Source: Fistulifera solaris (taxonomy: Eukaryota; Bacillariophyta; Bacillariophyceae; Naviculales; Stauroneidaceae). Taken from it: a stretch of DNA of 64,000 nt. A program made the translations under genes and the position numbers. The first letter of the stretch is position 1; each line of letters opens with the position of its first letter. The stretch is from positions 372,001 to 436,000 of the forward strand of contig AP026149.1 of the NCBI GenBank assembly GCA_030295235.1. The letters are read 5' to 3'. Shown in pieces: positions 44,958-56,013 of this stretch. Below the pieces are notes generated by a model. It was given only the letters and a program-made list of their open reading frames with translations. It ran no database searches and was not told the DNA's origin.

Positions 44958-46190
44958 ATGGGCACGATCGATATCACTCTTCTTTCCGCACGAACGGGAC
45001 AATCGGAAGTTTTGACGGTCGATCCTTCCGTCATGACGGTCGGTCAATTGCTCGAATTGGGTCAAGCGCTGTTACCGGATGTTCATCCCACGAGCGATCA
45101 ATTGCTGCGCGATGGACGTGTCTTGCGTGTCGAACAAACACTGGCACAAGAAGGGGTCCAAAGAAACGATATGCTGGTCATTCAACCGCGGCCGCAGCCA
45201 TCAGCCGCCGGCGGACTCGACTTTTCGAGTCTCTTGAATGCGGCACCGACTCCACCGACGACTTCCTCTTCCATCGAACCCTTTGTGTATTATCCCTCCA
45301 TGAGTTTTGAAGAAGCGGCCGCGTACAATCCGCATCCACGCAACATGGTGCAACTGCTATTCGCCAAGGAGCATTTGTGGAAAGAATTGCATTATCACAA
45401 TCCCAAATTAGGAATGGCCTTGGGGGCCGTTCGGAATAATTTAGAGGAAGCGGTCCGTGTGTGGCAACAATACGTGGTACAAGGCAGTATTCAAAAGGCA
45501 CTGCTACAGACTCAACACTATCATCGAGACCGTGACATGAAAGAGCGTTTGCAGCGCAATCCCAACGACGCCGAAGCCGTCGAGTATTTCCGTCAACAAG
45601 ACAACAAAAAGTTGGTGCAGCAACAATACCTGCAAATGATGGAAGAATATCCGGAATCATTATCGAAAGTTCTCATGTTGTACATTCCCGCTCGCATCAA
45701 TGGACACGAAGTTCAGGCTTTTGTGATTCCGGAGCGCAAATGACCATTATGAGTAAAAAAAGTCGCCATGGAATGTGGTATTTTTGATATGTTGGATGAT
45801 CGTTTTCAAGGGATTGCCTCGGGAGTCGGGACGGGCAAAATCTTGGGTCGCATTCATTTGGTGCAATTGCAATTACAATCCCCCGATGGTGTGCAGTACC
45901 ATTTTCACTGCACTATTACCGTCATGGACGATGCGGTGGAAGGAGCCAAAGACATGCCGTTTTTACTCGGACTTGACATGATGAAGCGACATCAATGTCA
46001 AATTGATTTGGAAAAAGGTGTATTGCGCTTTCGCATTCCACCCACGCAGCATTTGGAAGTAGCGTTTTTGCACGAAAAAGATTTAGACGAGAGTCAAGGT
46101 GGCACAAAAGGATTTGATGCTGCTTTGGCGAATGCGAGGTGGATGCAAGAAGACGAAGGAAAAAATCAAGATGCGCTTGATGAATCATGA
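44958..46190 (+). CDS. DDI1: DDI1-like ubiquitin-receptor aspartic protease
   Basis: Host proteasome shuttle and protease. The first 80 residues form a ubiquitin-like domain (ITLLSARTGQSEVLTVDPS ... DMLVIQPRP). A helical HDD-type region follows (RNMVQLLFAKEHLWKELHYH), then the aspartic protease domain starting MLYIPARINGHEVQAFV. The active-site DSGA lies where the frame is disturbed: one base is missing near 45725 and one is extra in the A7 run 45755-45761. Correcting both gives FVDSGAQMTIMSKKVAMECG and returns to the same frame, with IASGVGTGKILGRIHL and LLGLDMMKRHQCQIDL downstream. About 410 residues. No UBA domain is seen at the C-terminus. Confidence 0.9.
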
Positions 46191-46272
46191 GTATAGTGTA
46201 ACGGCTGGCATATTATTGATTGCTCCTTTTGATTTTTCGATTTGTGAGTATATCGAGTCGTATTACTTTGTT

Positions 46273-47040
46273 CTATTTTAACGGGTGGATTTCTCCGTCA
46301 ATTTCGAGAAACACGCAATTTCCCGGAACTTGGAATTGATCCACAATGAGTTCCGCTGCATCGTAAACATGATCTCCCTGCACAATGATACTCTTGTCTT
46401 TCACACTCGAACTACCGGCGAATTTCTTAGAGAATGTTTTCGATACATCCTTGAGTTTGACATTGGGTACAGTCTCCATTCCATGAACAATTGTCATGAA
46501 TTTCTTGCGTTTTTGTGTTTGTTTCTGAATGACGATACGAATAGCGGATGTTTCCGAGGATTTGGCTTTGACGCCACGGCGTTTGCGACCCGGTACCATT
46601 GCATCTTCGTCATCGTCCTCGTCGTCGTCACTATCTTCTTCGTCGTCACTATCCGCGTCAAACGGATCTTCCGGTTCGGGTCCGTATTTTTTGACGAGTG
46701 CCGAAAAGAGATTCTCTTCGTTTCCGGCATACTTTTCCAGCAACCCCGGAATACTTTCAATCTTTTCGGGGACATATTTTTCGTAAAAGGCCGTTAATCG
46801 CTGTTCGGTGGTCCACGGTTCACTGGGTTTCGGAGGTTTTACGGCGACCACTTTACTGCCGTACAATTTCGCGTGTGTTTCCGGATGATATTTCTTGAGC
46901 CACGGCAAACAGTGCGTCTCAAAATCCGGACCGTATTCGCAATATTCCGGCGGCATGCCGCATTTGTCGCAGTACAAAACTACTTGCCGTGGTAAGATGG
47001 CGTTGCTTTCTGCGTCTTCTTCTACTTCATGAATGACCAT
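46273..47040 (-). CDS. DENR: Density-regulated protein (DENR/DRP1) homologue
   Basis: A 255-residue translation factor that, with MCT-1, promotes reinitiation and recycling of the 40S subunit. The N-terminal Cys-rich motif YCDKCGMPPEYCEYG (about 28-42) is typical of DENR, followed by KKYHPETHAKLYG. The middle is a very acidic Asp/Glu run (about 128-147). The C-terminal SUI1 domain includes IVIQKQTQKRKKFMTIVHGM and ends GNCVFLEIDGEIHPLK. The frame is intact. It is convergent with Ddi1, with about 80 bases between the stops. Confidence 0.93.
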   Translation of the reverse strand: MVIHEVEEDAESNAILPRQVVLYCDKCGMPPEYCEYGPDFETHCLPWLKKYHPETHAKLYGSKVVAVKPPKPSEPWTTEQRLTAFYEKYVPEKIESIPGLLEKYAGNEENLFSALVKKYGPEPEDPFDADSDDEEDSDDDEDDDEDAMVPGRKRRGVKAKSSETSAIRIVIQKQTQKRKKFMTIVHGMETVPNVKLKDVSKTFSKKFAGSSSVKDKSIIVQGDHVYDAAELIVDQFQVPGNCVFLEIDGEIHPLK

Positions 47041-47340
47041 TGTGTAAGTGTATTGTTAGATAAAATAATACGTAGTAGCTGTTTGCAATCTCTGATTGCA
47101 AAGTGATGGCGGGCACCAACTTCAATACGTATAGTAGGATAGCGCGTCAAATTTTTGGTTGTCGTTTTGCGTCGTACGGCTTAATTGGCGATGCCGGGCT
47201 GACGGCAAAACGCAAGACCACCATGTTGACTTAGCGGTACTGAAGAGTTGTTCTTGTTTTGTTTATTTTGCATCGAATATCCTCGAATCATCATCGATCG
47301 ATCGATCCTAAATGAATAATTATAGCCAAACAAAGCGATC
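47041..47340. promoter_or_regulatory. Divergent upstream region of DENR and MATE genes
   Basis: Three hundred bases between two divergent starts. It includes a short ATCGATCGATCG run near 47294. No gene. Confidence 0.45.
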
Positions 47341-49161
47341 ATGTTCTCATCGAAACATTGCATTTTCGTACTCACAGCTCTTTGGTACATACAGACTCGA
47401 GTCAATGGGTTCGTTTTACCCTTACTACGACCAAATATTGCTTCAGGACGAAGGTCTGCCTTCATGACGACTCCTCCTCCTCGACAGCATCGCCCCAATT
47501 TACAAACGTTATTTCTCAAGGAAACGACAGGACCTTTAAGACTGGCCTCACAGACAGAGAGTTTGCTCAACAATGATGATGATTTCAGCAATAACATCAC
47601 GCTAGGAAGTAACGATGAGAAAACGGCAGTAGTCTCATCACAAGAGGAAGACAGCCCATCATTCAGCGTGTCGAATGACACTGAGTCGTCAACTTCGTAT
47701 CAACTGCCCAGTTACCATCAATTAGTTGTCTACACGCTCGCGACTGTAGCCATATGGATGGCCGAACCCTTGTTGAGTTTGGTCGATACGACTGTCGTAG
47801 GATTGACACAAGGTGCAACTTCTACGGTACAAATTGCTTCCATGGGGCCCGCGACGACCCTCTTTGATTCCGTTCTATATGGGTGTTGGTTCTTGGCCGT
47901 AGCTACGACCAGTCAAGTAGCGCAAGCGCTGGCGAAGCAGGATTATCACGAATTACAAACGGTGGTTCGGAATGTGCTCGGTGTATCACTCAGTCTCGGA
48001 TTCGGTGTCACCGCGTTTCTCCTGCTGGGTGGACCTATCGTTCTGCACACGATGGTGCAAAGTTCGGCGTCGACACCATCGTTAGTACATTATGCATCGC
48101 AGTATACGCGAATCCGTGCTCTAGTAGCCATCCCCGCCATTGCCAGTCAAGTACTGCAGAGTACGTGTTTGGCGACACTGGATGTTCGGACACCGGCCAT
48201 TGCGGTTTTGGTGGCGTCGGTCGTCAATATTGTGGGAGATTTATTATTATCGCCCACGATGGGTGTCGTGGGTGCCGCATGGGCCACCGCCGCCGCTACC
48301 GTGGCAAGTACGGGTATTCTATTTCGTGCCGTCGTGAAACAAATGAAACAATGGGAGATGCAAGCAAACGAAAAAACAAGAATTGATACCTTGGACGACG
48401 AGGTTTTGAACGACAAAATTTCGATAGTGTCGGTCGCTAGTCTAGGAATTTTGGCCAAGGGATGGAATACGGTTTCATTTATGTTTTCGTTGCCAAATGG
48501 TCGACAATTCATGGAGCTACTTCGATTGTCGGGTCCTTTGTTCTATGCCATCAATGCAAAATTGGCATGCTACAGTGCGCTCACCATTCGGTGTGCTCCT
48601 TTTGGTGTGACGGCCTTGGCTGCGTTCAACATTATGATGCGAATCTTCTGCTCATTTGCTTGCTTTGGTTACTCTTTGAGCCAAGCCGCGCAGTCGTTCG
48701 TACCAGCAGCTTTATTGAGCAACGACGAAACGAAGAATTTTTGCGGGATTATGAAGCGTCTTCTGTTGATTGGTGCGATGATGGCGTTTGTCAACCAAGG
48801 TGCCACGTTCACTCTGAGCCAGTTTGGTCGTTTTTTTACAACCGACGCTGGAGTGATTTCTATGTTGCACGATTCCAATATGTTTCTTGGTCTCGCTCTA
48901 GTTCTTCATCCTGTGACGATGCTCCTTGAAGGAGCTGTGATTGGTATGCGTGATTTCAAGTCGCTGGTTGCAACGTACACCATTACTTTAGGTGTGCATT
49001 TGGGCGTTCTGAAACTTTTTACCAATTCTTTGTCCGAGGTATGGAGAGCGTTCTTCATCCTTCAGTTGGTCACAATGAGTTTGTATAGCGGCTGTATTTG
49101 GACAAGAAAGGTAGCAAAGAACAAAATAAAAATGAGCAATGACGCTTTGGTGACACTATAA
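47341..49161 (+). CDS. MATE-family transporter, probably plastid-targeted
   Basis: A 606-residue transporter of the multidrug and toxic compound extrusion family, DinF/EDS5-like branch. The N-terminus has a signal peptide (CIFVLTALWYIQTRVNG) followed by FVLP, a Phe+1 plastid-type site, and a long Ser/Thr-rich presequence. The core starts near residue 125 with WMAEPLLSLVDTTVVGL and has about twelve membrane segments, ending in LVTMSLYSGCIW. MATE proteins use an H+ or Na+ gradient to export organic molecules; EDS5-like plastid members export phenolic compounds. The substrate here is unknown. The frame is intact. Confidence 0.85.
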   Translation: MFSSKHCIFVLTALWYIQTRVNGFVLPLLRPNIASGRRSAFMTTPPPRQHRPNLQTLFLKETTGPLRLASQTESLLNNDDDFSNNITLGSNDEKTAVVSSQEEDSPSFSVSNDTESSTSYQLPSYHQLVVYTLATVAIWMAEPLLSLVDTTVVGLTQGATSTVQIASMGPATTLFDSVLYGCWFLAVATTSQVAQALAKQDYHELQTVVRNVLGVSLSLGFGVTAFLLLGGPIVLHTMVQSSASTPSLVHYASQYTRIRALVAIPAIASQVLQSTCLATLDVRTPAIAVLVASVVNIVGDLLLSPTMGVVGAAWATAAATVASTGILFRAVVKQMKQWEMQANEKTRIDTLDDEVLNDKISIVSVASLGILAKGWNTVSFMFSLPNGRQFMELLRLSGPLFYAINAKLACYSALTIRCAPFGVTALAAFNIMMRIFCSFACFGYSLSQAAQSFVPAALLSNDETKNFCGIMKRLLLIGAMMAFVNQGATFTLSQFGRFFTTDAGVISMLHDSNMFLGLALVLHPVTMLLEGAVIGMRDFKSLVATYTITLGVHLGVLKLFTNSLSEVWRAFFILQLVTMSLYSGCIWTRKVAKNKIKMSNDALVTL

Positions 49162-49349
49162 GGAAGCAGCACGGCCTGGCCAATAAACAAGCAAAGTTGA
49201 AGTACCAACTTCACCCGATACCTGAGGCCAAGCACTTTGAAACGATGGATTCATCCGAGCAATTGTACAATACTCGCCTAACATGATTAAAGAGACATTA
49301 CATGACCATTGTCTAATACTGCACTGTGCTCTCTAATTCGTATCTTTAT

Positions 49350-50560
49350 TTACAGCTCAGCCTTCTTTTCCGCCGATTCGCGTTGTTCTAACAAACGCTT
49401 TCGTGCCAGTCGTTCTTTCCGAGCCTTCTCTCGTTTTTCATACTCCGGATTCTTCCCAACTCCGAACATGGGACAGTTTTTACATCCTCTCGATGGACAG
49501 TTGTTGCATCGTGGAGCCGAGTTTCCGCTGATCTTTTGCGGTGCCGTGAACCGATTGGCCCCTCCGACTCGATGAGACAAACTATTGCCATTTTCGGCTT
49601 GTGAAACAAGTCTTGCTTTGAAATTGATGTTCATGTCTCTCCGCTCAATCTCTAACTTTACAAGCTCTTCATAGGGAACGTAGTGGATGCAGTCGACAGG
49701 ACAAGTTTCAATGGCAATTTGAATTGTTTCATCGTCATCGCCCCATTGCTGAAAGAGAAAAGCAAAAGAGGAGAGAAATTGTCATTAACGAGCAAACAAA
49801 AATATTCGCGTCATCCACTCAGACAACTCACCTGAAACACTCTGGCCCGACCGTGTTCCGGGTTCATGTAGAACGTCGATTGCGCAATCATAGCGCAGTT
49901 GGTGCACCCAATACACGTATGCTCGTCCACGTACACCATCTGCAATCGCACAGGTTCTCCCGTCTCGTCGTCAATTTCGACGCGCGTGTGACTTTCGACG
50001 GTGGCCAAGTCGACATCCTCTAGATAGGATTCTTGTCGATACACATTCATACCCTGCACTTCATCTTGTTCCAGCAATGTATCAGTGGAAATGTCGAGTG
50101 CAGCTGCAATAATTTCCTTATCGAATCCCCATTCTTCCATTTGACGAGCCGTGTTTGCTCGATCCGCCTCCTTCATATTGAATTGCACTTCTTCGGCCGA
50201 AATGGATGCTAACGTATCCAACCATGCTTCGGCTTCCAAATCTTCAGTGAGGACTTGATTATTCTTAGTTGCAAGCTGGTTGTCGCCATCTGTGGAGGAT
50301 TCAAAGGACGACCAAAACGATCCGTCTTCCTTTTGCTTCAAGGTATCTTGCCAGTCTACGGTGGATCCATCGAGAGAACTTTGCCACCCGTTCGGAGATA
50401 TATCATCACTTTTCCATTCAGAAGATTGTAGTGCACGGCCTCGAACGAGATGTTCCGGTTTCGAAATAGTTTGCCAAGCGTCGGCAACAGAAAATAGGGG
50501 TAACGAGGTCAAAATTATCCATTTTGACGATGCCAGTGATCGTCGAGTTTTCAAATGCAT
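49350..50560 (-). CDS. Plastid 4Fe-4S ferredoxin-like protein with Cys-rich tail
   Basis: A 375-residue protein; intron 49749-49831 (GTGAGT...TTTCAG, phase 0) splits the iron-sulphur domain. The signal peptide (WIILTSLPLFSVADA) is followed by Trp, an allowed residue at plastid cleavage sites. After an acidic spacer, residues about 215-270 form a ferredoxin domain with HTCIGCTNCAMIAQ and ETCPVDCIHYVPYEEL, enough for one 4Fe-4S cluster. The tail has APRCNNCPSRGCKNCPMFG, four more Cys in CxxC pairs, then a Lys/Glu helix. Related plant plastid ferredoxin-like proteins have the first domain. The tail is unusual and may hold a second metal site. Confidence 0.82.
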
Positions 50561-51640
50561 CCTGTCGTATCGACCGTTTCGTGGGATACTGTACGGGCCG
50601 TGCCAACACTAGTAGAGAGTAATATGCGGCAAACAGTCTGTACGCGTAAATCTCGGGTATATGTCAGCTTCATGCAAAGAGACTCGTTAATGGTCAAGCT
50701 CCGGCTTTGTTTATTCTCTTTTCTCATTGTTGCGATCGACGACGACGATGTCTCGATACCAATATTATCGCGTCTTCAAGGAATTCTTTCGCTTCATTCA
50801 GACTACTCTGAAAGCTAAAGTTCGCAACTCCTTCTGCGACACGCGACGAGAACGCTTCGCCAGCAACGTCATCACATTCGTGACTTAAATTTCCCGCACA
50901 CGCGACCGACCGTCTCTCGGCACTCGGCATTTTCATCGAAAAAAAGTTCACCTGGAACAGAGAATAGAAGCGCCTCCTTTGCAAAAAACAAAAACAAAAA
51001 AAAACGAATTAACAAAGAAAAATACTAGGTCTATTGTGTGAACGAGCTGGATGTCGTTTATGGTTACTTGATGTTTTTTTTCGGGAAACGAAGACGGCGA
51101 TGCATGTCATCGGTGCTGTATACTTTGTAGTTTTGACGGAGCTTTCGTCTCCATTCCTTGTCGTACTGGCGGCAGTCTTTATAAAACCGTGATGTAGATG
51201 ATGCTTTTTTACTACAAAAGTATGGGTGACACGGGTACTGATCTGGTACCAGGTAATGCGACAAATGCACATCCCAAAGAATAGAATACAAGGTAGTGCG
51301 GTTTTCCGATGAATAAATCTGTCCCGTTTTTCTCACCCGGCGGTGTCTCTCGAGTCGAAAACATCGATCAGCACCGTGGACGAGAGAACTATGGAATTAT
51401 CACTGTGATTCTTTCAATAAAACAACAAAGGACTGTTCATTTCAGTAAACAAGCATAAGTTCTTCATGGTTTGAAAGGATTTCGTCGAAGAGCTCGACGA
51501 AGATCAGTCAACAGTCATGACGCAGCTCAGCGCGACCAAGTGGAGCTCTAAGATACAGTTTTACCGCAAGCTGCGCTCTCCTCGCAGTGTTGATGATCTT
51601 GTAAAGAATAAGAAAGTGATTTATCTTGTCTAGATGAATA
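50561..51640. other. Long intergenic region
   Basis: No convincing gene. A TACCAGGTA palindrome lies at 51248-51256. A 90-codon minus-strand frame at 51064-51336 lacks an ATG and any known domain. Confidence 0.45.
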
Positions 51641-52813
51641 ATGAAAGCCGTTCCCTTCTTTTCCAAGTTTCGAAAAGCCGGCGCAAGCATAGATTTTGAA
51701 CAAAAGTCTGTGGATGTCTATGGAATATCTGACAAGGCCGAAAGGAAGGCTTTGATCCGTTTCTTGTGTTTGAAAGATGGGAGAGCCGCAGAGGTCCGTT
51801 TGGGAGATCCTTTCAGTCCGGCCGTGGATCCATTCCTCCGACAAGGTTCATTGGATCTGGCTTCCTGCACAAATGCATCGAAGCGAATCCAGAGCGGCGA
51901 CTCGTTTTCGGTAGGGGGTGCTATCTTTCCAAAAATCAATCCGTTCGACTGGCCTCTCATCCAAGTCCTTTGAACGTGGGTATGGAATGCATGTTTGACG
52001 ATTGCGGGCGAGCATTTGTTGAAACGCTTTCCCAGCGTACGACCTACTTTGGGACACTCGCGTCGCACCTTCTGTGTTTTGATAGTCGTTATGACAGCTA
52101 TTCTTCCGCGAACGTCTTTCGGGAAGTCATGAGCCGAGTCTCCAACATTTCCCTAGAGCTGGGAACCTGTATCTTTGAATAGCTCCCAGCTTTTCTTGCC
52201 GCTCTCCTCAACAGCACAGTGAGTGGAGTATCACGTTTGTTGCATGACTGATTTTGGCAGTATGAATGCTCTTACTATCATTCCTGAAGCTGTGACATTA
52301 ATCTTTGGCGATAATGATCCAGCCCACTTTCACACTGAGTTCTTGCGCACCAGTGGTAACCTGCGGGAATTGGGCCATATCTTACAACGCCTTTTGCCCT
52401 CCTTCTGAGGCACAGCTATCGGAATCGCTGGTTGCGATTGCGGCTAATCAAAACCTTTATCGACTGAAGCTTGGGTGTTTCTTTGCCTTGGAAGACTTTT
52501 GGCATAAACTTCTTGAAACTATCTGGTCGCATTGCACTCTTCGACGTGTTGTGTTCTGGCTTCGCGAGGATTCTACCCCATTGTCTCAGCTAAAAGCCTT
52601 GTTTGTTACCTGGGAAAGCATGATCATCTGAATATAACCTTCAAATGTCGTAATGTATCAAGGGACATGGAGAGCATGATGGACGACTTCATTGAGCCAT
52701 TTCGTCTCCGAAATCGAGCTCATGTTTTGACCCGCGAACTGGATCATGCCCGACCCGCCGTTTTGGTAGCAGCATTAGTAGACTGGGCTGGTGACGAATT
52801 TTACAAAGCATAG
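51641..52813 (+). pseudogene. Damaged hypothetical gene, possibly leucine-rich-repeat type
   Basis: Protein-like text continues on the plus strand through several frames: KFRKAGASIDFEQKSVDVYG, RLVFGRGCYLSKNQSVRLAS, VFREVMSRVSNISLELGTCI, then SESLVAIAANQNLYRLKLGC, ETIWSHCTLRRVVFWL and DHARPAVLVAALVDWAGDEF before a stop at 52813. The spacing of Leu in the last third resembles leucine-rich repeats in diatom proteins. At least four interruptions are needed, more than in neighbouring genes, so this is probably a decaying gene, though part of the damage may be assembly error. No function is assigned. Confidence 0.4.
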
Positions 52814-53346
52814 CATTTGTTGATTGCAAACACAGATCTACTTTGCTCCTTGATTGACCTACCAGCGCCCCAGCGGTGTGGAAAGCGGCAAAGGGATGAG
52901 CTTTATTGATTTTCATAACAAGAGAAGGCTTTTGAATCAGGGACCAAACACATTAATCTTCCGCAGAATGATAAATACCCGCATCGGGGACGATCGGCGA
53001 GCTAGGAAGACAAAGGGTCGGCATTGCTTTCTGTTCCCAAGAACAAGAAGCAGAAGAAGATCGCAATGGTCGCTTCTTGATTCGTTCTCATAAAGCCTAT
53101 TTGCAACGTAAACACTATGCATTGATTTGTTCTGCCTAATTTTTAGAAAAGTAAAGCACATCATTGACATACATAGCTGACCTTTCCCTGACGACGGACA
53201 AACGTCGCGTTTATGTTGCTTTGAAACTCTTGAGACGAGACGACGAGACTGTAGTAGAGGGTGAGAATGAGACAACAAGACTATACAGTAACGAGAGACA
53301 GCTTCTGATTCGTATTCTAATAACTCGTCTTCAACATTGCAAAGAG
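52814..53346. other. Intergenic region upstream of SRP receptor beta
   Basis: Open frames here are short and lack recognisable sequence. The SRP receptor promoter is expected near the right end. Confidence 0.45.
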
Positions 53347-54229
53347 ATGAATCAATCTCGCCAGGATGTACAACGAAGTATGTGGCAAAGCACCGTTCGC
53401 GAAGCCATCACGCCCTACTTGCCCCCCTCCCGTCATTCATGCGATTCGACATCAGATTGATCCTCAATTAGCCGCGTACGGTGCAGGTCCGGAAGGAACT
53501 GTGACAGTCCTGACTACGCTTTTCGTGGCTTGGCTTACGATTTTCATCCTTCGCATGTTGGTGACGCGTGTTTGGATGGGTTCGGGAAAAGCCGTGATAG
53601 AAGATGATGATGCCATTTTACAATTGCCAGCAACCGATAAAACAAAATACGATCATACGGTTCTACTCATGGGACCGTCAGGCAGTGGAAAGACACGTCT
53701 GTATTATCAACTAACGCTCGGTCCTGAATCTAATCAATTACCCACCGTGGCGAGTATCAAAGCCAACGTCGGATACGCCGTTGGGAGTGATCATACAACA
53801 ATCCGTTACATTGATTGGCCGGGATATTCTTCCTTGGACGACAAACTTTTGAAGAGTATAGTAGCAGAAACGGATCGAGTGATACTTGTTTTGGATGCTT
53901 CGCGGCCAGTTGGATCCGCCGCCGATATCTTGTATTATTTATGCAACGACAAGAAACGAAGGAAGGTCTTTGTGGCTTGTCACAAAAATGATTTGAGTAA
54001 AGCCAAGAATTGGAGACGAATGAAAATTCAATTGCGGACGGAATTGGAACGGTTATTGTCGGTGCGAAAGAATGAAGACACATGGTGGCCTTCTGGGAAG
54101 CCACTGGAATTGGAGGATCTTCCGTCCGTACAGCTACATTTTGCTTCAACGTCCTGCGAGAGTCAGTTGCCCTCGGAGCTGACTAATTTCTGTGAAACAG
54201 GCGCTCTGCCGGAATCAAATAGTCAATAG
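53347..54229 (+). CDS. SRPRB: Signal recognition particle receptor subunit beta
   Basis: A small GTPase anchored in the ER membrane that docks the SRP receptor alpha subunit for cotranslational secretion. From ATG at 53347 the protein starts MNQSRQDVQRSMWQ and reaches YLPPS; a C6 run at 53422-53427 (or the next C3) is one base too long, after which the frame continues VIHAIRHQIDPQLAAYG. A membrane span (VLTTLFVAWLTIFILRMLV) is followed by the P-loop GPSGSGKTRLYYQL, switch region IDWPGYSSLDD (DxPG) and the ACHKNDL guanine motif. Corrected length about 293 residues. It is convergent with the CS-domain gene, with only 40 bases between stops. Confidence 0.9.
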
Positions 54230-54269
54230 CTAACAATATTATCCATATCATATCTATTACTCTTTCTAG

Positions 54270-55274
54270 TTACTTTTTAACTACCATCGACCACGTTCGA
54301 TCCGTCACGGCTTTGACCAATGTTATGCACAACTCGCGCCCCGCCGCCGTATGTTGTAACGTAAAAGTACCTTCATCGGCTTCTGTTGGATCAAACAAAG
54401 TTCCCTGCAGCAGTGTGTCACCATTCACTACTACCTTGAGTGTATTCCGACCAAACGTGATTTTACAATCTTTCGCTTTGACATGATCGGCCACCATGAA
54501 TTTGATTTCAACATCCTCATCGGTCTGCGTCCAAGTCCCCCATTCCTCTACGACCGGAGGTGCTCCATTCATTCCCAGTAGCGGTGGTGGCGCGTTGGGA
54601 GCTAGAAGTTGTGTTTGTGATTGATTCACAAGGTTATTCAGAGACGACGCTGCCGATGATCCACTTCCACCACCACCTCCGGGTCTTCGAGCTGTTTCAC
54701 ACCATGCGGCCGAAGGATCGGCATCGGAAATAGTGAAATTGACTCGTTTCCACTCATCCATAGCTTCGTTGTCGATTGCTCTCCCCACAAAGACATCACC
54801 TCTGATGTCGCGAGCCCCATGTCCACAGGCCGTGATTAAGGCCACCGCACGCGAATTTATGGGCAAGGAAGAGGCGTTTTCTTGATAGGTAGCCGTATCT
54901 GCCACGTACATACTCACCGCCTGATATTGATTTCCAGGCATGGGAATGGTAAGGGCCACAATATCACACGAAGGACGCAATTGCGATTGTAACATGAGTT
55001 GCAATACGGTATCATCATCGAGTTGACTCAGTTGCTGCCCGCCGTTCGACATTTGTTGACGTATTTGCATCGCCAGTGCTTTTCTTTGATCCGGTGTTGA
55101 TTTTTCGAACTGCTCGACACGAAACTGAGCACCGGAATGTTCATAAAAGTATTGTTTGGCCTGTTTCACGAGTTCATCGTCTGTCAATCCGCCTTTTGTG
55201 TCGGCTCGTAACGCAACAATGGGACTAGCGTCGTTGGCGGGAATACGAACGTATTCAAACGTTTCACTCCTCAT
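54270..55274 (-). CDS. CS-domain (p23/NudC-like) protein
   Basis: A 334-residue protein from the ATG at 55274. The C-terminal 90 residues form a CS domain: WGTWTQTDEDVEIKFMVADH, then KITFGRNTLKVVVNGDTLLQ and a closing WSMVVKK strand, as in NudC and p23 co-chaperones of Hsp90. The N-terminal half is a separate, less familiar domain with DIVALTIPMPGNQYQAVSMY and a Gly/Ser-rich linker (GGGGGSGSSAASS near 215) before the CS domain. The N-terminal part is not recognised. No signal or membrane span; cytosolic. The frame is intact. A TTG further upstream also opens the frame but is not a likely start. Confidence 0.78.
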   Translation of the reverse strand: MRSETFEYVRIPANDASPIVALRADTKGGLTDDELVKQAKQYFYEHSGAQFRVEQFEKSTPDQRKALAMQIRQQMSNGGQQLSQLDDDTVLQLMLQSQLRPSCDIVALTIPMPGNQYQAVSMYVADTATYQENASSLPINSRAVALITACGHGARDIRGDVFVGRAIDNEAMDEWKRVNFTISDADPSAAWCETARRPGGGGGSGSSAASSLNNLVNQSQTQLLAPNAPPPLLGMNGAPPVVEEWGTWTQTDEDVEIKFMVADHVKAKDCKITFGRNTLKVVVNGDTLLQGTLFDPTEADEGTFTLQHTAAGRELCITLVKAVTDRTWSMVVKK

Positions 55275-56013
55275 TTGCCTTATGTAGATAGAGAAGGGCT
55301 CGATTGAAAACAATGAATAAAAAATATGATGATAAGAAATAAGGGACAGGGCTCGAAAAGTGCTTCATCAACGAGTCTTCAGTATGGTGTGAAGTGTTGA
55401 GGTGACATATGAATCAACAATTTTGCAGTCCCGGCAATTCGTTAAGGACAGCTATGCTTCAACGTTGAAGCGCACAGTTTTAGCAAAAGCATGCAAACGG
55501 TGTACTTTCCGAGATTTCATTTCTCGCACTCAATGCTAATGCAACCTCAGGTTGAAGGGAATTGCCAAACGAACGTAAATAACATTCGTGGTTTTACTGA
55601 TTACTAGTTTCCCAAAAGACTGTTTGGTTTACTGATGTTGCGAATAGAATAAAGATCATGATTGCATTAGTACGCCTCGCTCTTTTGCCTGCACGGGCGT
55701 CGGCATCAATATACGAAAAAGGGTCTTTGATTTTTCAAAAGTAGACAATGATTGATGTTGCAAGTCACGTTTGAAGGGACAGCATTTTCATTTGTCCTGA
55801 AACTTGCCTATTTTCGTGAAGCAAAAACAGCAAACAACCTTATCGAAACCAATCGTCGATTAGTATTTCGGCTTTTAGTGAAATAACAGATCACTGCAAA
55901 ACATTCTTAGCTTCGTCTAACCCGCCTGTTTCTGCAAATTCTGCGTCACGATACCCTACCCAGCATTTACTGCTTTCTTTAAAAGTATTTTGAACAGTCT
56001 GTTGTCGGCGCTT
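55275..56013. other. Intergenic region, nothing recognised
   Basis: Upstream of the CS-domain gene and downstream of the TPT gene. No gene, repeat or RNA seen. Confidence 0.45.

Noticed and set aside
44958-46190. Retroviral-type aspartic protease as evidence of an endogenous virus
   Set aside because: The ubiquitin-like domain and the whole layout identify the host gene Ddi1; no other viral part or terminal repeat is nearby.
51064-51336. A 90-codon minus-strand frame with a basic C-terminus
   Set aside because: It lacks an ATG, has a stop shortly upstream and no acceptor site that would attach it to another exon.
51501-51530. CAGTCATGACGC near 51517 as a further hairpin-family copy
   Set aside because: It has the 8-mer but no matching left half at the right distance and no wider similarity.
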